Shown: positions 6,049-17,270 of the stretch, piece by piece | How positions within the stretch are numbered: the first letter of the stretch is position 1 | Layout: every line of letters starts with the position of its first letter | Assembly: GCA_016203935.1 (NCBI GenBank) | Contig: JACQLU010000066.1 | Coordinates: 1 to 35,337, forward strand | Source: Parcubacteria group bacterium | GTDB taxonomy: Bacteria > Patescibacteriota > JACQLU01 | Direction of reading: 5' to 3' | Length of the DNA stretch: 35,337 nucleotides | Made by a program: the position numbers and the translations under genes | The notes under the pieces: model-generated | Database searches by the model: none | Seen by the model: the letters and a program-made list of their open reading frames with translations, nothing else | What the model was told of the DNA's origin: nothing

Positions 6049-8856
6049 ATGTTTCCCGTAGGGAAACATTTTTCCCCAGTTCTTCCCTACGGTTAGGTTC
6101 ACCACGAGCGGCACTGATAATTGTACCACGCGCTCCATGACTTCTTTGATACGGGGCGCGAGCGCAGCCACTTCTTTCTCCGGAATCTCCAAGATCAATT
6201 CGTCATGCACGGTGAGCACCATGCGGGCGGGAGAACCTAGAGAAGTAAGAAGTTCATCTACCGCCACCATCGCCTTTTTCATGATGTCGGCATTCGTCCC
6301 TTGAAAAGGCAGATTCACCGTCATGCGTTCGCCTTGAGCACGAATCGCAAAATTGGACGAGCCGAGTTCAGGAAGATAACGGCGCCTTCCAAAGAGCGTC
6401 TCCACGTATCCCTGTTTTTTTGCGATAGCGATAAGGTTTTCTAAATACTCCTTTACCACGCGATACTGGTTAAAGTAGCGACCAATAAAGGAAGCGGCTT
6501 CGGCTTCGGGAATGTCGAGCGCCTCGGCGAGCCCATACGGCGACATGCCGTAGATGATCCCAAAGTTGATCGTTTTCGCCACGCGCCGCATGCGGCTATC
6601 GACGGCCGAGGGTTCCACCGCAAAGATACGCGCCGCGGTCGCCACATGAATATCGTTTCCTTTCCTAAACTCCTCCTCCATCGCGGGATCTCCCGAGAGC
6701 GAGGCCAAAATACGTAATTCAATCTGCGAGTAATCAGCCGCAAGGAGACGTAAGCCGGAAGGCGCAACAAATGCCTTCCTGATCTCCTTCCCAAGCTCGG
6801 TCCGGACCGGAATATTCTGAAGATTGGGTTCCGACGACGCGAGCCTCCCCGTCGCGGCGGTCACCTGAGAATAGTCGGTGTGGATTCGCCCGGTATCTTT
6901 GCGTACAAGCTTAGGGAGCGCATCGAGGTAGGTGGACTTAAGTTTACTAAGCTCCCGATAACTTAAGAGTACCTCAATGATCGGATGTACGCCCTCAAGT
7001 TTTGCTAGCATCTCGGCGCGCGTGGATATTCCCTGCGTGGTGCGCTTGATTCCTCCCTTAGGAAGGCCCAGTCGCTCAAAGAGTACCTGCGAAAGTTGCC
7101 GGGGGGAATTCACGTTAAACGGCCCCTTGGCAAGTTTATAGATCTTTTCCTCGAGTCTCGTAAGTTCCCGGCCGAGCCGCACACTCATCTCGGAAAGAAA
7201 GTCAGTATCAAGCGCCACGCCATTTCGCTCCATGGTGATCAGTACCGGCACGAGCGGCATCTCAATGTCATGAAAGACGTTATGTAACCGCTCGCGCTCA
7301 AGCGCCTTGGAAAGTTTCTCATAGAGTTGCCACGTGAGGTCGGCGTCACGTGAGGCATACGCCGAGGCTCGCGGAATCTCAACTTCGGCCATTGAGCGCT
7401 CGTTCGCTCCCTTCCCAATAAGATCTGTAATCGGCTCTTTTTCTTGGCCGAGTTCCTGAAACGCAAGATCGGCAAGGCTCGTTCGGCGCTGTCCCGGCGC
7501 AAGCAGATAGGCGGCAATCATGGTATCAAACCAAAGGCCGCGAGCGGTGATACCATAGCTTGCGAGCACTTGCCCATCGAACTTTTGGTTGTGGCCTATT
7601 TTTTTGTAAGCTCTCTCCTCAAAGATGGGTTTAAGTCGCCCAAGGTATCCCCACGAAAGGTTACCTCCTCTTACGTGCCCAAATGGAAGATAGAATGCTC
7701 GCCCCGCTTCCCAAGAAAACGATAACCCGGTAAGGTGCTTTCCCAGCGTGTCGAGCGAGGCGGTTTCGGTATCAAAGGCGAATGCCTGGGTCTTGGTAAG
7801 GCGGGAGAGGAAATCCTGAAATTTACCAGCAGTATCAATTGTTTCATAACGGGAAGAACCCTTCGTCACCTTAAGCGGGGCCTCGGGAAGCGGTAATTCC
7901 TGCTTTTGACTTGCCGCGGTCTTCTCCTGCTCGGTTTCGGGGACTGAAACCTTCGGCAAACGCCCCACGAGTGAATGAAAACCAAGCTCGCGAAAGAGCG
8001 AGAGTACCCTCCCTCGATCGTAGGAGGTGACACGTGCCCGAGTTCGATCAAATGAGAGCGGCAGTGTGCGCACAATGGTCGCAAGCTTCCGAGAAAGATA
8101 AGCTTGGTCCTTATAGGTAACGAGATTCTCTAGGATGCGCCCCTTGAGAATAGTGCTCTGAGCTTTGAGCCCCGAACCTTGAGCAATAGTTTCATAGATG
8201 TTATCCAAATCCCCGTACGTAGTAAGCAATGCCGTCGCCGTCTTTTCACCAATCCCGGGAACTCCGGGAATGTTATCCGAGGCGTCACCCGCGAGTGCTT
8301 TATAGTCAATGAATTGCGCGGGCGTAAGTTGATACTCTTCTAGAAGCCGCGCTTCATTATAGCGCACCGCCTCTTTAATACCGCGACTTAGGGCAAAGAC
8401 CGTAACACGGTTATCCTCAATGAGCTGCAAGGCATCGCGATCGCCGGTCACAATCACCACCTCCATCTTCTTTTTGAGCGCCTCGGCCATGGAACCGATG
8501 ATATCGTCAGCTTCATACTCTTCCTGTTCTAAAATCGGGACCGAGAAGGCTTGGAGCAATTCCTTCACCCTCGGAATCTGATCGTAGAGCTCTTGTGGCG
8601 CTTTCTCCCGCGTTGATTTGTAGGGTTCGTAGAGACGATCGCGGAACGTAGGACCGGCGAGATCAAAGGCGGCGGCGATATGGGTCGGCTGTAATTCCTT
8701 CATGACGTTAAGCAGCGTGAGGGTAAACCCATAGACGGCATTGGTAAGTTCACCCGCGGGCGAGGTGAGTGGTGGCAGCGCATGGTACGCACGGTGGATC
8801 ACCGCGTTGGCGTCGATCAAGGCGATACGACTGGTTTTCTCTTGTGAGGGGGACAT
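6046..8856 (-). CDS. polA: DNA polymerase I
   Basis: A full-length 936-residue three-domain enzyme for repair synthesis and Okazaki-fragment processing. The N-terminal 5'-3' nuclease (about 1-300) shows LIDANAVIHRAYHA, AFD, EADDIIG, VTGDRDALQL and a helix-hairpin-helix (DNIPGVPGIGEKTA). The middle 3'-5' proofreading domain looks active: FDTET, GHNQKFD and YASRDAD supply its acidic and Tyr residues. The polymerase domain has motif A DYSQIELRILA, motif B RRVAKTINFGIIYG and motif C VLTVHDELILE. Phe in INFG is the residue that discriminates against dideoxynucleotides. The last codons run straight into repeat element A, which supplies the TGA stop. The start is the ATG just before the conserved ALIDANAVIHR motif. 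Confidence 0.98.
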   Translation of the reverse strand: MSPSQEKTSRIALIDANAVIHRAYHALPPLTSPAGELTNAVYGFTLTLLNVMKELQPTHIAAAFDLAGPTFRDRLYEPYKSTREKAPQELYDQIPRVKELLQAFSVPILEQEEYEADDIIGSMAEALKKKMEVVIVTGDRDALQLIEDNRVTVFALSRGIKEAVRYNEARLLEEYQLTPAQFIDYKALAGDASDNIPGVPGIGEKTATALLTTYGDLDNIYETIAQGSGLKAQSTILKGRILENLVTYKDQAYLSRKLATIVRTLPLSFDRTRARVTSYDRGRVLSLFRELGFHSLVGRLPKVSVPETEQEKTAASQKQELPLPEAPLKVTKGSSRYETIDTAGKFQDFLSRLTKTQAFAFDTETASLDTLGKHLTGLSFSWEAGRAFYLPFGHVRGGNLSWGYLGRLKPIFEERAYKKIGHNQKFDGQVLASYGITARGLWFDTMIAAYLLAPGQRRTSLADLAFQELGQEKEPITDLIGKGANERSMAEVEIPRASAYASRDADLTWQLYEKLSKALERERLHNVFHDIEMPLVPVLITMERNGVALDTDFLSEMSVRLGRELTRLEEKIYKLAKGPFNVNSPRQLSQVLFERLGLPKGGIKRTTQGISTRAEMLAKLEGVHPIIEVLLSYRELSKLKSTYLDALPKLVRKDTGRIHTDYSQVTAATGRLASSEPNLQNIPVRTELGKEIRKAFVAPSGLRLLAADYSQIELRILASLSGDPAMEEEFRKGNDIHVATAARIFAVEPSAVDSRMRRVAKTINFGIIYGMSPYGLAEALDIPEAEAASFIGRYFNQYRVVKEYLENLIAIAKKQGYVETLFGRRRYLPELGSSNFAIRAQGERMTVNLPFQGTNADIMKKAMVAVDELLTSLGSPARMVLTVHDELILEIPEKEVAALAPRIKEVMERVVQLSVPLVVNLTVGKNWGKMFPYGKH

Positions 8857-8883
8857 ACAAAACGATCCTAATCTACGAATGGC

Positions 8884-8962
8884 ATCCGAATGATCCTAAT
8901 GGGATTACGAATATTCGGGGATCTAATTCGGGGCATTCGGATTTAATTCGTATCATTCGGAT
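8884..8962. repeat. Inverted-repeat element C overlapping the tsaE 3' end
   Basis: Two 17-base arms (8884-8900 and 8946-8962) are inverted copies, matching at 15 of 17 positions. Between them are further copies of an ATTCGG word. The element fills most of the 86-base gap between polA and tsaE. Its right arm reaches about 20 bases into tsaE and encodes the end of the protein (DPNDTN). Confidence 0.65.
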
Positions 8963-9395
8963 CGGGTATAGCGATTTCGATTGTGCGCCTTCCTTCTCCT
9001 TCATCGTAGAATTGAACCCAGATCGTATGGGAGGGAAGCTGAGCTTTGATCTTTTCCGCCCATTCAATGGCGACGAACGCGCGCGGATCGTGTATGATTT
9101 CGAGTGCACCTATATCCACCATCGCTTGAGGGTTACGGACACGATAGCAATCGAGGTGGAAGAAGAATGATGAGGATTTCCCGGGAATGGGATAGCGTTT
9201 TATGAGCACGAAGGTGGGACTATTGACTGTGCTTTGCACCCCTAACCCTTGAGCGAATCCTTGTACAAAGGTGGTTTTGCCACTCCCCAGTTCTCCGGTA
9301 AGCGCGATCACCGAGCCAGGCCGTAATGTCGCAGCCAATCCTCGCGCCAACGCCTTGGTCTCCTCATCTTTGAATGTACGATACGTATAATTCAT
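8943..9395 (-). CDS. tsaE: tRNA t6A-biosynthesis ATPase TsaE
   Basis: TsaE is the small P-loop ATPase that cycles the TsaB-TsaD complex when N6-threonylcarbamoyl-adenosine is made on tRNAs reading ANN codons. The protein has 150 residues, the usual size. It shows GELGSGKT at 34-41, the switch region SPTFVLIKRYP, HLDCYR with D82, and AIEWAEK with E111. The C-terminal PDPNDTN and stop are encoded by inverted-repeat element C and look like a recent extension. TsaD is encoded in this window at 15479-16642, but TsaB and TsaC are not. The downstream gene, polA, follows after 86 bases in the same direction. Confidence 0.95.
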   Translation of the reverse strand: MNYTYRTFKDEETKALARGLAATLRPGSVIALTGELGSGKTTFVQGFAQGLGVQSTVNSPTFVLIKRYPIPGKSSSFFFHLDCYRVRNPQAMVDIGALEIIHDPRAFVAIEWAEKIKAQLPSHTIWVQFYDEGEGRRTIEIAIPDPNDTN

Positions 9396-9511
9396 GGTTC
9401 TCTCATCTTTAGCCTAGCAGAAATCAGTGGAAGACCATATTCTGCGTAGTTCCGTGTCCTGTTTCGCGTCGGTTCTGCGGCCATGACATTTTGCCGCGAA
9501 TAAACGCGAAT

Positions 9512-10849
9512 ATGAACACAAATCTACGCGAAGAGAATAGTACGGTGGATATAGAACGATTGACACCACGCATCAGGATCGAGTATGGTAAGAAGCTTGG
9601 AAGTCTCTTGCCTTGTTATCCCGCGCCTATGGACCTTGCCGTGGCTAAACAGATCAAAGATCTCATCGAAAAACGTACTACCATCCTCATCCTGACAGCG
9701 ACCGGTCAAGGCGCTCTCTATCGCCACTACGCCGACGGCATTGGCGCGGGGATCGCCCTCTCCCACGCGCTTACCGCATTAGGCAAGCGGGTGACCGTTG
9801 CTATCCCGTATCCGGTTGCTTCGGCGCCCTCCTACTTCGTCCACCAAGATATACTCCAAAGCAGCATTGCCATTGCGAAACAGTTTATCATTCAGCTCGC
9901 CATGGGCGCCACCAAAATTGAAGAATTTAGCTACGCAGTGGAAGAGACTACGCTCAACATCCTCATCACACCGCGTGGGGGAATGTTTCGTAAAGAGGAT
10001 ATCACCGCCAAGGAGGGAGCGTATACGTATGACCTCGTCATCGTGCTGCGTGCCAATACCCTTGAAGAACTGGGGCCGATGTATGATACCAATCCCGAAT
10101 TCTTTTTTGAGACGCCGGTCATCAATATCGATACCCGTACCACCAACGAAAACTTCGGCACCATGAACCTGATTGAACTTACCGCTTCCTCGGTCGCCGA
10201 AGTGAGCACGCAGCTCATTGAGTTTCTCGGGGTTACCCAATTCGATCCTGAAGCCGCCACCATGCTTCTCACCGGCATCGTACTCGCTACCGATAACTTC
10301 CAAAACCGTGCGACGACGCCCCAGTCGCTCGCCATTGCGAGTCAACTCATGACCATGGGTGCTGACCAACAAGCCATTGTGCGTTTCCTCTATCGCGAGA
10401 AACCACTCGCCCTTCTGAAACTCTGGGGACGCATCTTAGCGCGCCTCGAGTACGATACCGCGCGTCGTACCGCATGGTCGCTGCTCGCCTCCGATGACTT
10501 TGAGAAAACCCAGACCACACCGGAAGAGATCGACGAGCTTTTGGACGAACTTCTGGGGAGCACCCCTGAAGCTGATTACGTCATGATTATCTATGAATAC
10601 CTCGGTAAAGTAACGGCGAAATTTCGGGCACTCAATGCTGCAATCCACGAAGCGCTCGCCCGCGACTTAGGCGCAACCAGGACCAACGGAGTTCTCACCT
10701 TGACCGAGACCGGCAAAACTGTCAAGGAGATGCTCACCGAACTCTTGACCCGTCTCGATACGTTCCGCAAAGAGGCTACTACTCCCCACAACCCAACTGA
10801 ACCCACTAGCGATACCCCCGACGAACTTACCATCGAGGAAGAAGTATAG
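9512..10849 (+). CDS. DHH-family phosphoesterase-like protein lacking catalytic residues
   Basis: The fold follows NrnA/RecJ-type DHH proteins, but the metal-binding motifs are gone. Where active members have a His-x-x-Pro-Asp-Gly-Asp motif, this one reads RHYADGIGAG (about residue 72). The strand that normally ends in a catalytic Asp reads DLVIVLRAN. The DHH signature is replaced by INIDTRTTNENFG (about 205-216), and the following NLIELTASSVAEV matches the family. It is therefore predicted not to be a nuclease. The C-terminus is a Pro/Thr/Glu-rich tail. The ATG at 9512 is preferred; an upstream TTG at 9491 is in frame but lies in repeat-like sequence, and a GTG at 9545 is also possible. It precedes pilB by 58 bases, which suggests a joint function. 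Confidence 0.85.
   Translation: MNTNLREENSTVDIERLTPRIRIEYGKKLGSLLPCYPAPMDLAVAKQIKDLIEKRTTILILTATGQGALYRHYADGIGAGIALSHALTALGKRVTVAIPYPVASAPSYFVHQDILQSSIAIAKQFIIQLAMGATKIEEFSYAVEETTLNILITPRGGMFRKEDITAKEGAYTYDLVIVLRANTLEELGPMYDTNPEFFFETPVINIDTRTTNENFGTMNLIELTASSVAEVSTQLIEFLGVTQFDPEAATMLLTGIVLATDNFQNRATTPQSLAIASQLMTMGADQQAIVRFLYREKPLALLKLWGRILARLEYDTARRTAWSLLASDDFEKTQTTPEEIDELLDELLGSTPEADYVMIIYEYLGKVTAKFRALNAAIHEALARDLGATRTNGVLTLTETGKTVKEMLTELLTRLDTFRKEATTPHNPTEPTSDTPDELTIEEEV
9516..9536. repeat. Dispersed 21-base repeat, copy 1
   Basis: This word matches, in inverted orientation, 34618-34638 at 18 of 21 positions. It lies at the very start of the DHH-like gene. Further GCGAATA words flank it, so the start of that gene is made of repeat-like DNA. 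Confidence 0.45.
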
Positions 10850-10907
10850 GCATTGAGAGGTTGGCACTGGACTGATACGATAAGAGCGCTACCCCTCTCG
10901 CCCTCCT

Positions 10908-12587
10908 ATGGATCCTTCCTCCAAAGGGAAACGCATCCCGCCTGACATTCTAAGTAACCGACCTCCACTCGACCCGGTCACGCTCGAGAAGATTAACCGT
11001 GGCTTCGAAGAAGACGAGACGAAACGTGAAGCGAAACGACTAGGACTCCCTTTCATTAACCTCGTAAGTTTCCCGGTCGACCCTTTGGCTGCCACCCGTA
11101 TCACCGAACATGAAAGCCGTACCACCGGGGTGCTTCCCTTCTTCGAAAACGAGGTCTCGATCCGCGTGGGCCTCGTTGATCCGGAGAATCCCAAAGCGCG
11201 TGAGCGTATCGCGGAACTTGAACGAGCCTCGCACAAGACGGTGGAGCGCTTTTTGATTTCACAAAGTAGCTTTCGACGAGGCCTTGATGCGTACCGCATC
11301 GCTTTGACACTTCCCCACGAGCGCGATACCGTCTTCGTCACCGAGGAGGATCTCAAGGAGGCGCTTACCGAGGGGGGAGACTTGCAAGCGCTCGGCGATA
11401 GCTTAGAAACCATGAAGCTCACCAAGACACTCGCGCACATCATTGCGGGAGCCTTGATCGCCCGCGCGAGCGACATTCATCTCGAAACGAAAGCAGAAGA
11501 AAGTATCATTCGTTTTCGCATCGATGGGGTCCTCCGCGAGATACGCACGCTCTCCCTTCACCTTCATACGCAACTCGTCAACCGCATCAAGATTCTCTCC
11601 AACCTCAAACTCAACATCACCCGCGAAGCGCAGGATGGCCACTTTACCATTGCCACGAAAGAACGGCAACTCGAGGTACGTGTCTCTACCCTTCCCACGC
11701 CGTCGGGAGAGAATGTGGCATTGCGGCTCCTTCAGGAGGAAGCGGCGCGCCTCACCCTTTCTGATCTCGGGCTTCGCGAGCACGACTTTAAGCTTCTTTC
11801 CGCAGCGCTCGAAAAACCGATCGGCATGATCTTGTCAACCGGCCCCACCGGCGCCGGCAAGACCACCACCCTCTACGCGGCCTTAAATCGCGTCAATCAA
11901 CCCGGGGTTAAGATTATTACGGTCGAAGATCCCATCGAATATCGCTTGCCGGGAGTGAACCAGACTCAGGTTGATCAGGAAAAACATTACACGTTTGCAA
12001 CCGCACTCCGCTCGATCGTGCGCCAAGACCCCGACGTCCTTCTCGTAGGCGAGATCCGCGATTTAGAGACCGCCGACATCGCGACCAACGCCGCACTCAC
12101 GGGACATCTCGTACTCTCCACGTTACACACCAATACCGCCGCCGGGAGCATTCCTCGTTTTGTTGCGCTCGGTGTGAAAACCTATCTTCTGGAAGGTGCC
12201 TTGAAAACGATTATTGGTCAGCGGCTGGTGCGGAGAATCTGCCCGGCATGCAAAGAAGAATATATAGTGCCCGACGAAGAACAGAAGAAGATTCAGGCGG
12301 TCTTGGCCCGCATCCCTGACCTCGTTCATCACGCAATTCCCAAGAAGCTTACGCGTGGCAAAGGGTGCCACGTGTGCGGCAATACCGGCTATCAAGGACG
12401 CATCGGTATCTTCGAAATTATCGACGTACAGGAAACCATAAGAAAACTTATCGCGAAGCAAGCGTCTGAAGTCGAGATTGAATCCGAAGCCATCAGAGGC
12501 GGCATGTATACGATGGTCGCCGACGGCATTCTCAAGACCTTCGAGGGTGTCACCACGGTCGAAGAAGTCCTCCGGGTGGCGCAGTAG
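10908..12587 (+). CDS. pilB: Type IV pilus assembly / type II secretion ATPase PilB (GspE)
   Basis: The extension motor ATPase of type IV pili, a cytoplasmic hexamer that binds PilC. The N-terminal MshEN-like domain covers about 35-150. The ATPase core has Walker A GPTGAGKT at 312-319, the Asp box ITVEDPIEYR, Walker B LLVGEIRD with E382, and the His box STLHTNT with H407. The conserved RASDIHLE and RFRIDG motifs of the N2 domain are present. A zinc-binding tetracysteine is seen (C445 and C448, C487 and C490), as in PilB and GspE rather than the retraction ATPase PilT. Length 559 is normal. It follows the DHH-like gene and converges on valS with only 16 bases between stops. No other pilus genes are in the window. 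Confidence 0.95.
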   Translation: MDPSSKGKRIPPDILSNRPPLDPVTLEKINRGFEEDETKREAKRLGLPFINLVSFPVDPLAATRITEHESRTTGVLPFFENEVSIRVGLVDPENPKARERIAELERASHKTVERFLISQSSFRRGLDAYRIALTLPHERDTVFVTEEDLKEALTEGGDLQALGDSLETMKLTKTLAHIIAGALIARASDIHLETKAEESIIRFRIDGVLREIRTLSLHLHTQLVNRIKILSNLKLNITREAQDGHFTIATKERQLEVRVSTLPTPSGENVALRLLQEEAARLTLSDLGLREHDFKLLSAALEKPIGMILSTGPTGAGKTTTLYAALNRVNQPGVKIITVEDPIEYRLPGVNQTQVDQEKHYTFATALRSIVRQDPDVLLVGEIRDLETADIATNAALTGHLVLSTLHTNTAAGSIPRFVALGVKTYLLEGALKTIIGQRLVRRICPACKEEYIVPDEEQKKIQAVLARIPDLVHHAIPKKLTRGKGCHVCGNTGYQGRIGIFEIIDVQETIRKLIAKQASEVEIESEAIRGGMYTMVADGILKTFEGVTTVEEVLRVAQ

Positions 12588-12603
12588 CAACTCTCGACGC
12601 CGT

Positions 12604-15360
<2,757 letters not shown>

Positions 15361-15367
15361 AGACTTA

Positions 15368-15500
15368 CTGATATTCATAGATACTTGGTCCTCCGACCTC
15401 GGTCGGAGTCCCGATACTCGTAGATATTCGTGGTACGTACAATGAGTATCGTCCCGAGTGGAATCGAGGGACAAATATCTATAAGTTTCTATAAGTATCA
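15368..15500. repeat. Palindromic intergenic element B (about 130 bp)
   Basis: The sister copy of element A, lying between tsaD and valS. The left end TGATATTCATAGATACT and the inverted right end TGATACTTATAGAAACT match at 13 of 17 positions. It holds a hairpin 15391-15398/15401-15408 (CTCCGACC and its complement) and the central segment 15412-15451, close to the one in element A. The right end encodes the last residues of TsaD (DTYRNL) and its stop. The valS start follows 8 bases beyond the left end. Confidence 0.75.
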
Positions 15501-16642
15501 GCAGCTAATGCCGCACTCGGCTCCACATCCACCGTCATACCGTTACGAACGATTCTCCCCTTTCGATACGCAAAATACCCGGCTATTCCTATCATAGCAG
15601 CATTGTCGGTACAGAGGTCGAGCGAGGGGATGTGGTAGAGGGCACCGGGAAGGCGCTTTGCGAGCGCATCTCCAAGCTTTGTCCGAAGAAGTCTATTCGC
15701 TGCTACACCGCCAGCCAAGAGCACACTCTGGACTCTATGGCTCTCGGCGGCGCGCACGGTCTTCTCGATTAACACTTCCACAATTGCCGCTTGTACCGAG
15801 GCGGCAATATCGGCGCGCCTTCCTTTGTCAATCGCCTGCTCTTTGGCAAGAAAATAGCGAAGCGCGGTTTTAAGACCGGAGAACGAAAAATCAAAGTCGG
15901 GAGAATCCATCATCGGCCGCGGAAAGGTAAATGCTTTGGGATCGCCATTCTCGGCAAGCGCCGCGATCTTGGGACCGGCGGGATAGTCAAGCCCTAAAAG
16001 TTTTCCAATCTTGTCAAACGCTTCACCCGCAGCATCGTCACGCGTCTGTCCAATCAACTCATACTCGCCGAGGGCACGCATGCGCACAAGTTCAGTGTGT
16101 CCTCCTGAAACAATAAGCGCGAGCGCAGGAAATTGAATTGTGCCCGAGCGAGGGGTCGCCTGAGGCGACCGACGAGTCGAGAGGCCAACGAAATTTGCCG
16201 CCACATGGCCCTCTAAGTGATTAACCACAACGAACGGAAGTCTTAACAAAGTGACGAGTGTCTTCGCGGTAGTGAGCCCCACCATGAGCGAGGTCATAAG
16301 CCCGGGCCCGTACGTCGCCGCAATCGCATCAATCTTATCGAGATAGGGTAGGATTTTTTTCCCTGACATTCCGGTCGCCTGAGGCGACTGGGATCCAGAG
16401 TTTCTAAACGCACGCGTAAGCGCCAGCCGAATCACCGGAATAATCCTTTCCACGTGCGCCCGCGCCGCAACTTCAGGAACGACTCCACCGTACCGCTCAT
16501 GGAGCGGGATTTGGGAAGAGACGATGTTGGCAAGAACTCTCGGATATGCACCACCTTCCCGTGGACCCCCGACCACCGCAGCGGCTGTCTCGTCGCAAGA
16601 AGTCTCAATAGCAAGCAATGTAATCCCTTTTTGCCGTTTCAT
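15479..16642 (-). CDS. tsaD: tRNA N6-adenosine threonylcarbamoyltransferase TsaD with repeat-derived insertions
   Basis: The catalytic subunit that transfers the threonylcarbamoyl group to A37 of tRNA. The start at MKRQKGITLLAIETSCDETA (16642) fits the family; the frame continues to 16693, but that extra hydrophobic stretch is not family-like. Motifs: AIETSCDET, GGVVPEVAARAH, TYGPGL, the metal ligands H142 and H146 in NHLEGH, VSGGHTELV, LAGGVAANRLLR, and CTDNAAMIG with the metal-binding Asp. At 387 residues it is longer than the usual 330-350. Two extra stretches, each containing SPQAT (residues 86-90 and 159-163), are encoded by GTCGCCT-N-AGGCGAC palindromes. The final DTYRNL comes from element B. 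TsaE is encoded at 8943-9395. Confidence 0.96.
   Translation of the reverse strand: MKRQKGITLLAIETSCDETAAAVVGGPREGGAYPRVLANIVSSQIPLHERYGGVVPEVAARAHVERIIPVIRLALTRAFRNSGSQSPQATGMSGKKILPYLDKIDAIAATYGPGLMTSLMVGLTTAKTLVTLLRLPFVVVNHLEGHVAANFVGLSTRRSPQATPRSGTIQFPALALIVSGGHTELVRMRALGEYELIGQTRDDAAGEAFDKIGKLLGLDYPAGPKIAALAENGDPKAFTFPRPMMDSPDFDFSFSGLKTALRYFLAKEQAIDKGRRADIAASVQAAIVEVLIEKTVRAAESHRVQSVLLAGGVAANRLLRTKLGDALAKRLPGALYHIPSLDLCTDNAAMIGIAGYFAYRKGRIVRNGMTVDVEPSAALAADTYRNL
16154..16170. repeat. In-gene palindrome 1 in tsaD
   Basis: A perfect 8-bp-arm palindrome with one central base (GGTCGCCT-G-AGGCGACC). It is the same word as in element A (5938-5954). In frame it gives SPQAT, in a peptide of about 14 residues between NFVGL and IQFPALAL, positions that are nearly adjacent in typical TsaD proteins. 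Confidence 0.8.
16373..16389. repeat. In-gene palindrome 2 in tsaD
   Basis: GGTCGCCT-G-AGGCGACT, a palindrome with one terminal mismatch. It again encodes SPQAT in the same frame as the other tsaD copy. It lies in a segment of about 15-20 residues between RLALTRAF and KIDAIAATYGPGL, a surface-exposed variable stretch in the family (inference). Confidence 0.78.
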
Positions 16643-16675
16643 AAGTTCATATAGTAACACGCAAATGAAGGAAGC

Positions 16676-16704
16676 GCAAAATAAAAAGGGCACGCAAGCA
16701 CCCT
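16676..16704 (-). terminator. Terminator of the 164-aa gene
   Basis: On the minus strand AGGGTGC-TTGC-GTGCCCT (16704-16687) forms a 7-bp stem with two G-U pairs, followed by TTTTTATTTT. It lies 24 bases after the stop at 16728 and ahead of tsaD. Confidence 0.65.
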
Positions 16705-16727
16705 CTGTACAAATCCAGTCTATTCCC

Positions 16728-17222
16728 CTAAAACTCCAGTACCTTTCTCCAGGGAGTCTCCATAAGCCACTCTAGTACGTGCCGCATCGACCCCACCTCG
16801 TTGTATTTAGCCACCACAGCATTATGAATGTCCATTGCTAAGCTCCTCTCTTTAGTTCTAATAGTCATGCCCCAACCATCGGCGTTCCCTTTGCGTGCGA
16901 AGATATCATACGCACTAACCTCTTCCGGTGACGTTGGGGGGTTAGGTCCTGAATGACGATCCTTGCCCGCTTTTGTTGTCACCACGAAATCTGGACCACG
17001 AGTCACAATCTCATCCACATAGGGGTTTATTTCTAAACCCTCGTTGATATTCGTGAGCGTCCCCCAAAAAGAAACAGTTTTTTGAACGCCTTCCTTATTC
17101 TTTTCAGGATTCACTAACTCATCAAGTTTTCCCTTTTCCCTTACATACGTCCAAAGATCATATTGTTCACTCCCCTGCGTTCCCTCGCCCATCTCTCCGC
17201 GAGGCTCACCCTCTTTAGACAT
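16728..17222 (-). CDS. Hypothetical protein, 164 aa
   Basis: Not recognised. The N-terminus is Glu/Gly-rich and probably disordered. A segment around 45-85 (TVSFWGTLTNINEGLEIN, then VDEIVTRGPDFVVTT) has beta-strand character. The C-terminal part holds MDIHNAVVAKYNEVGS and HVLEWLMETPW. No signal peptide or membrane helix is visible. It has its own terminator (16676-16704) and stands alone between tsaD and the divergent aldehyde dehydrogenase gene, so it is probably a single-gene unit. Size and composition recall the 159-aa gene at 1243, but I cannot see a convincing alignment. Confidence 0.75.
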   Translation of the reverse strand: MSKEGEPRGEMGEGTQGSEQYDLWTYVREKGKLDELVNPEKNKEGVQKTVSFWGTLTNINEGLEINPYVDEIVTRGPDFVVTTKAGKDRHSGPNPPTSPEEVSAYDIFARKGNADGWGMTIRTKERSLAMDIHNAVVAKYNEVGSMRHVLEWLMETPWRKVLEF

Positions 17223-17241
17223 ACGACTCCTTTCCCATCGC

Positions 17242-17270
17242 TTGACACGATGGAATTACAAGATTCTACT
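17242..17270 (+). promoter_or_regulatory. Putative sigma-70 promoter upstream of the aldehyde dehydrogenase
   Basis: TTGACA at 17242-17247 is a perfect -35 element. After 17 bases TCTACT (17265-17270) matches four of six -10 positions. The predicted start would leave a leader of about 130 bases before the ATG at 17411. A second candidate -10 (TATGAT, near 17367) lies closer to the gene, with no good -35. Confidence 0.5.

Noticed and set aside
9779-10372. A 197-residue open frame on the minus strand inside the DHH-like gene, and similar long antisense frames in pilB, Clp, vanW and others
   Set aside because: They lie opposite clearly conserved genes, lack recognisable motifs and have random-looking composition.
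15361-15474. N-terminal extension of ValS to 15474
   Set aside because: The extra 38 residues are encoded by repeat element B and precede the conserved ValS N-terminus, so the start at 15360 is preferred.
16643-16693. Hydrophobic N-terminal extension of TsaD, which could look like a signal peptide
   Set aside because: TsaD is cytoplasmic, and its conserved start is MKRQKGITLLAIETSCDET at 16642.
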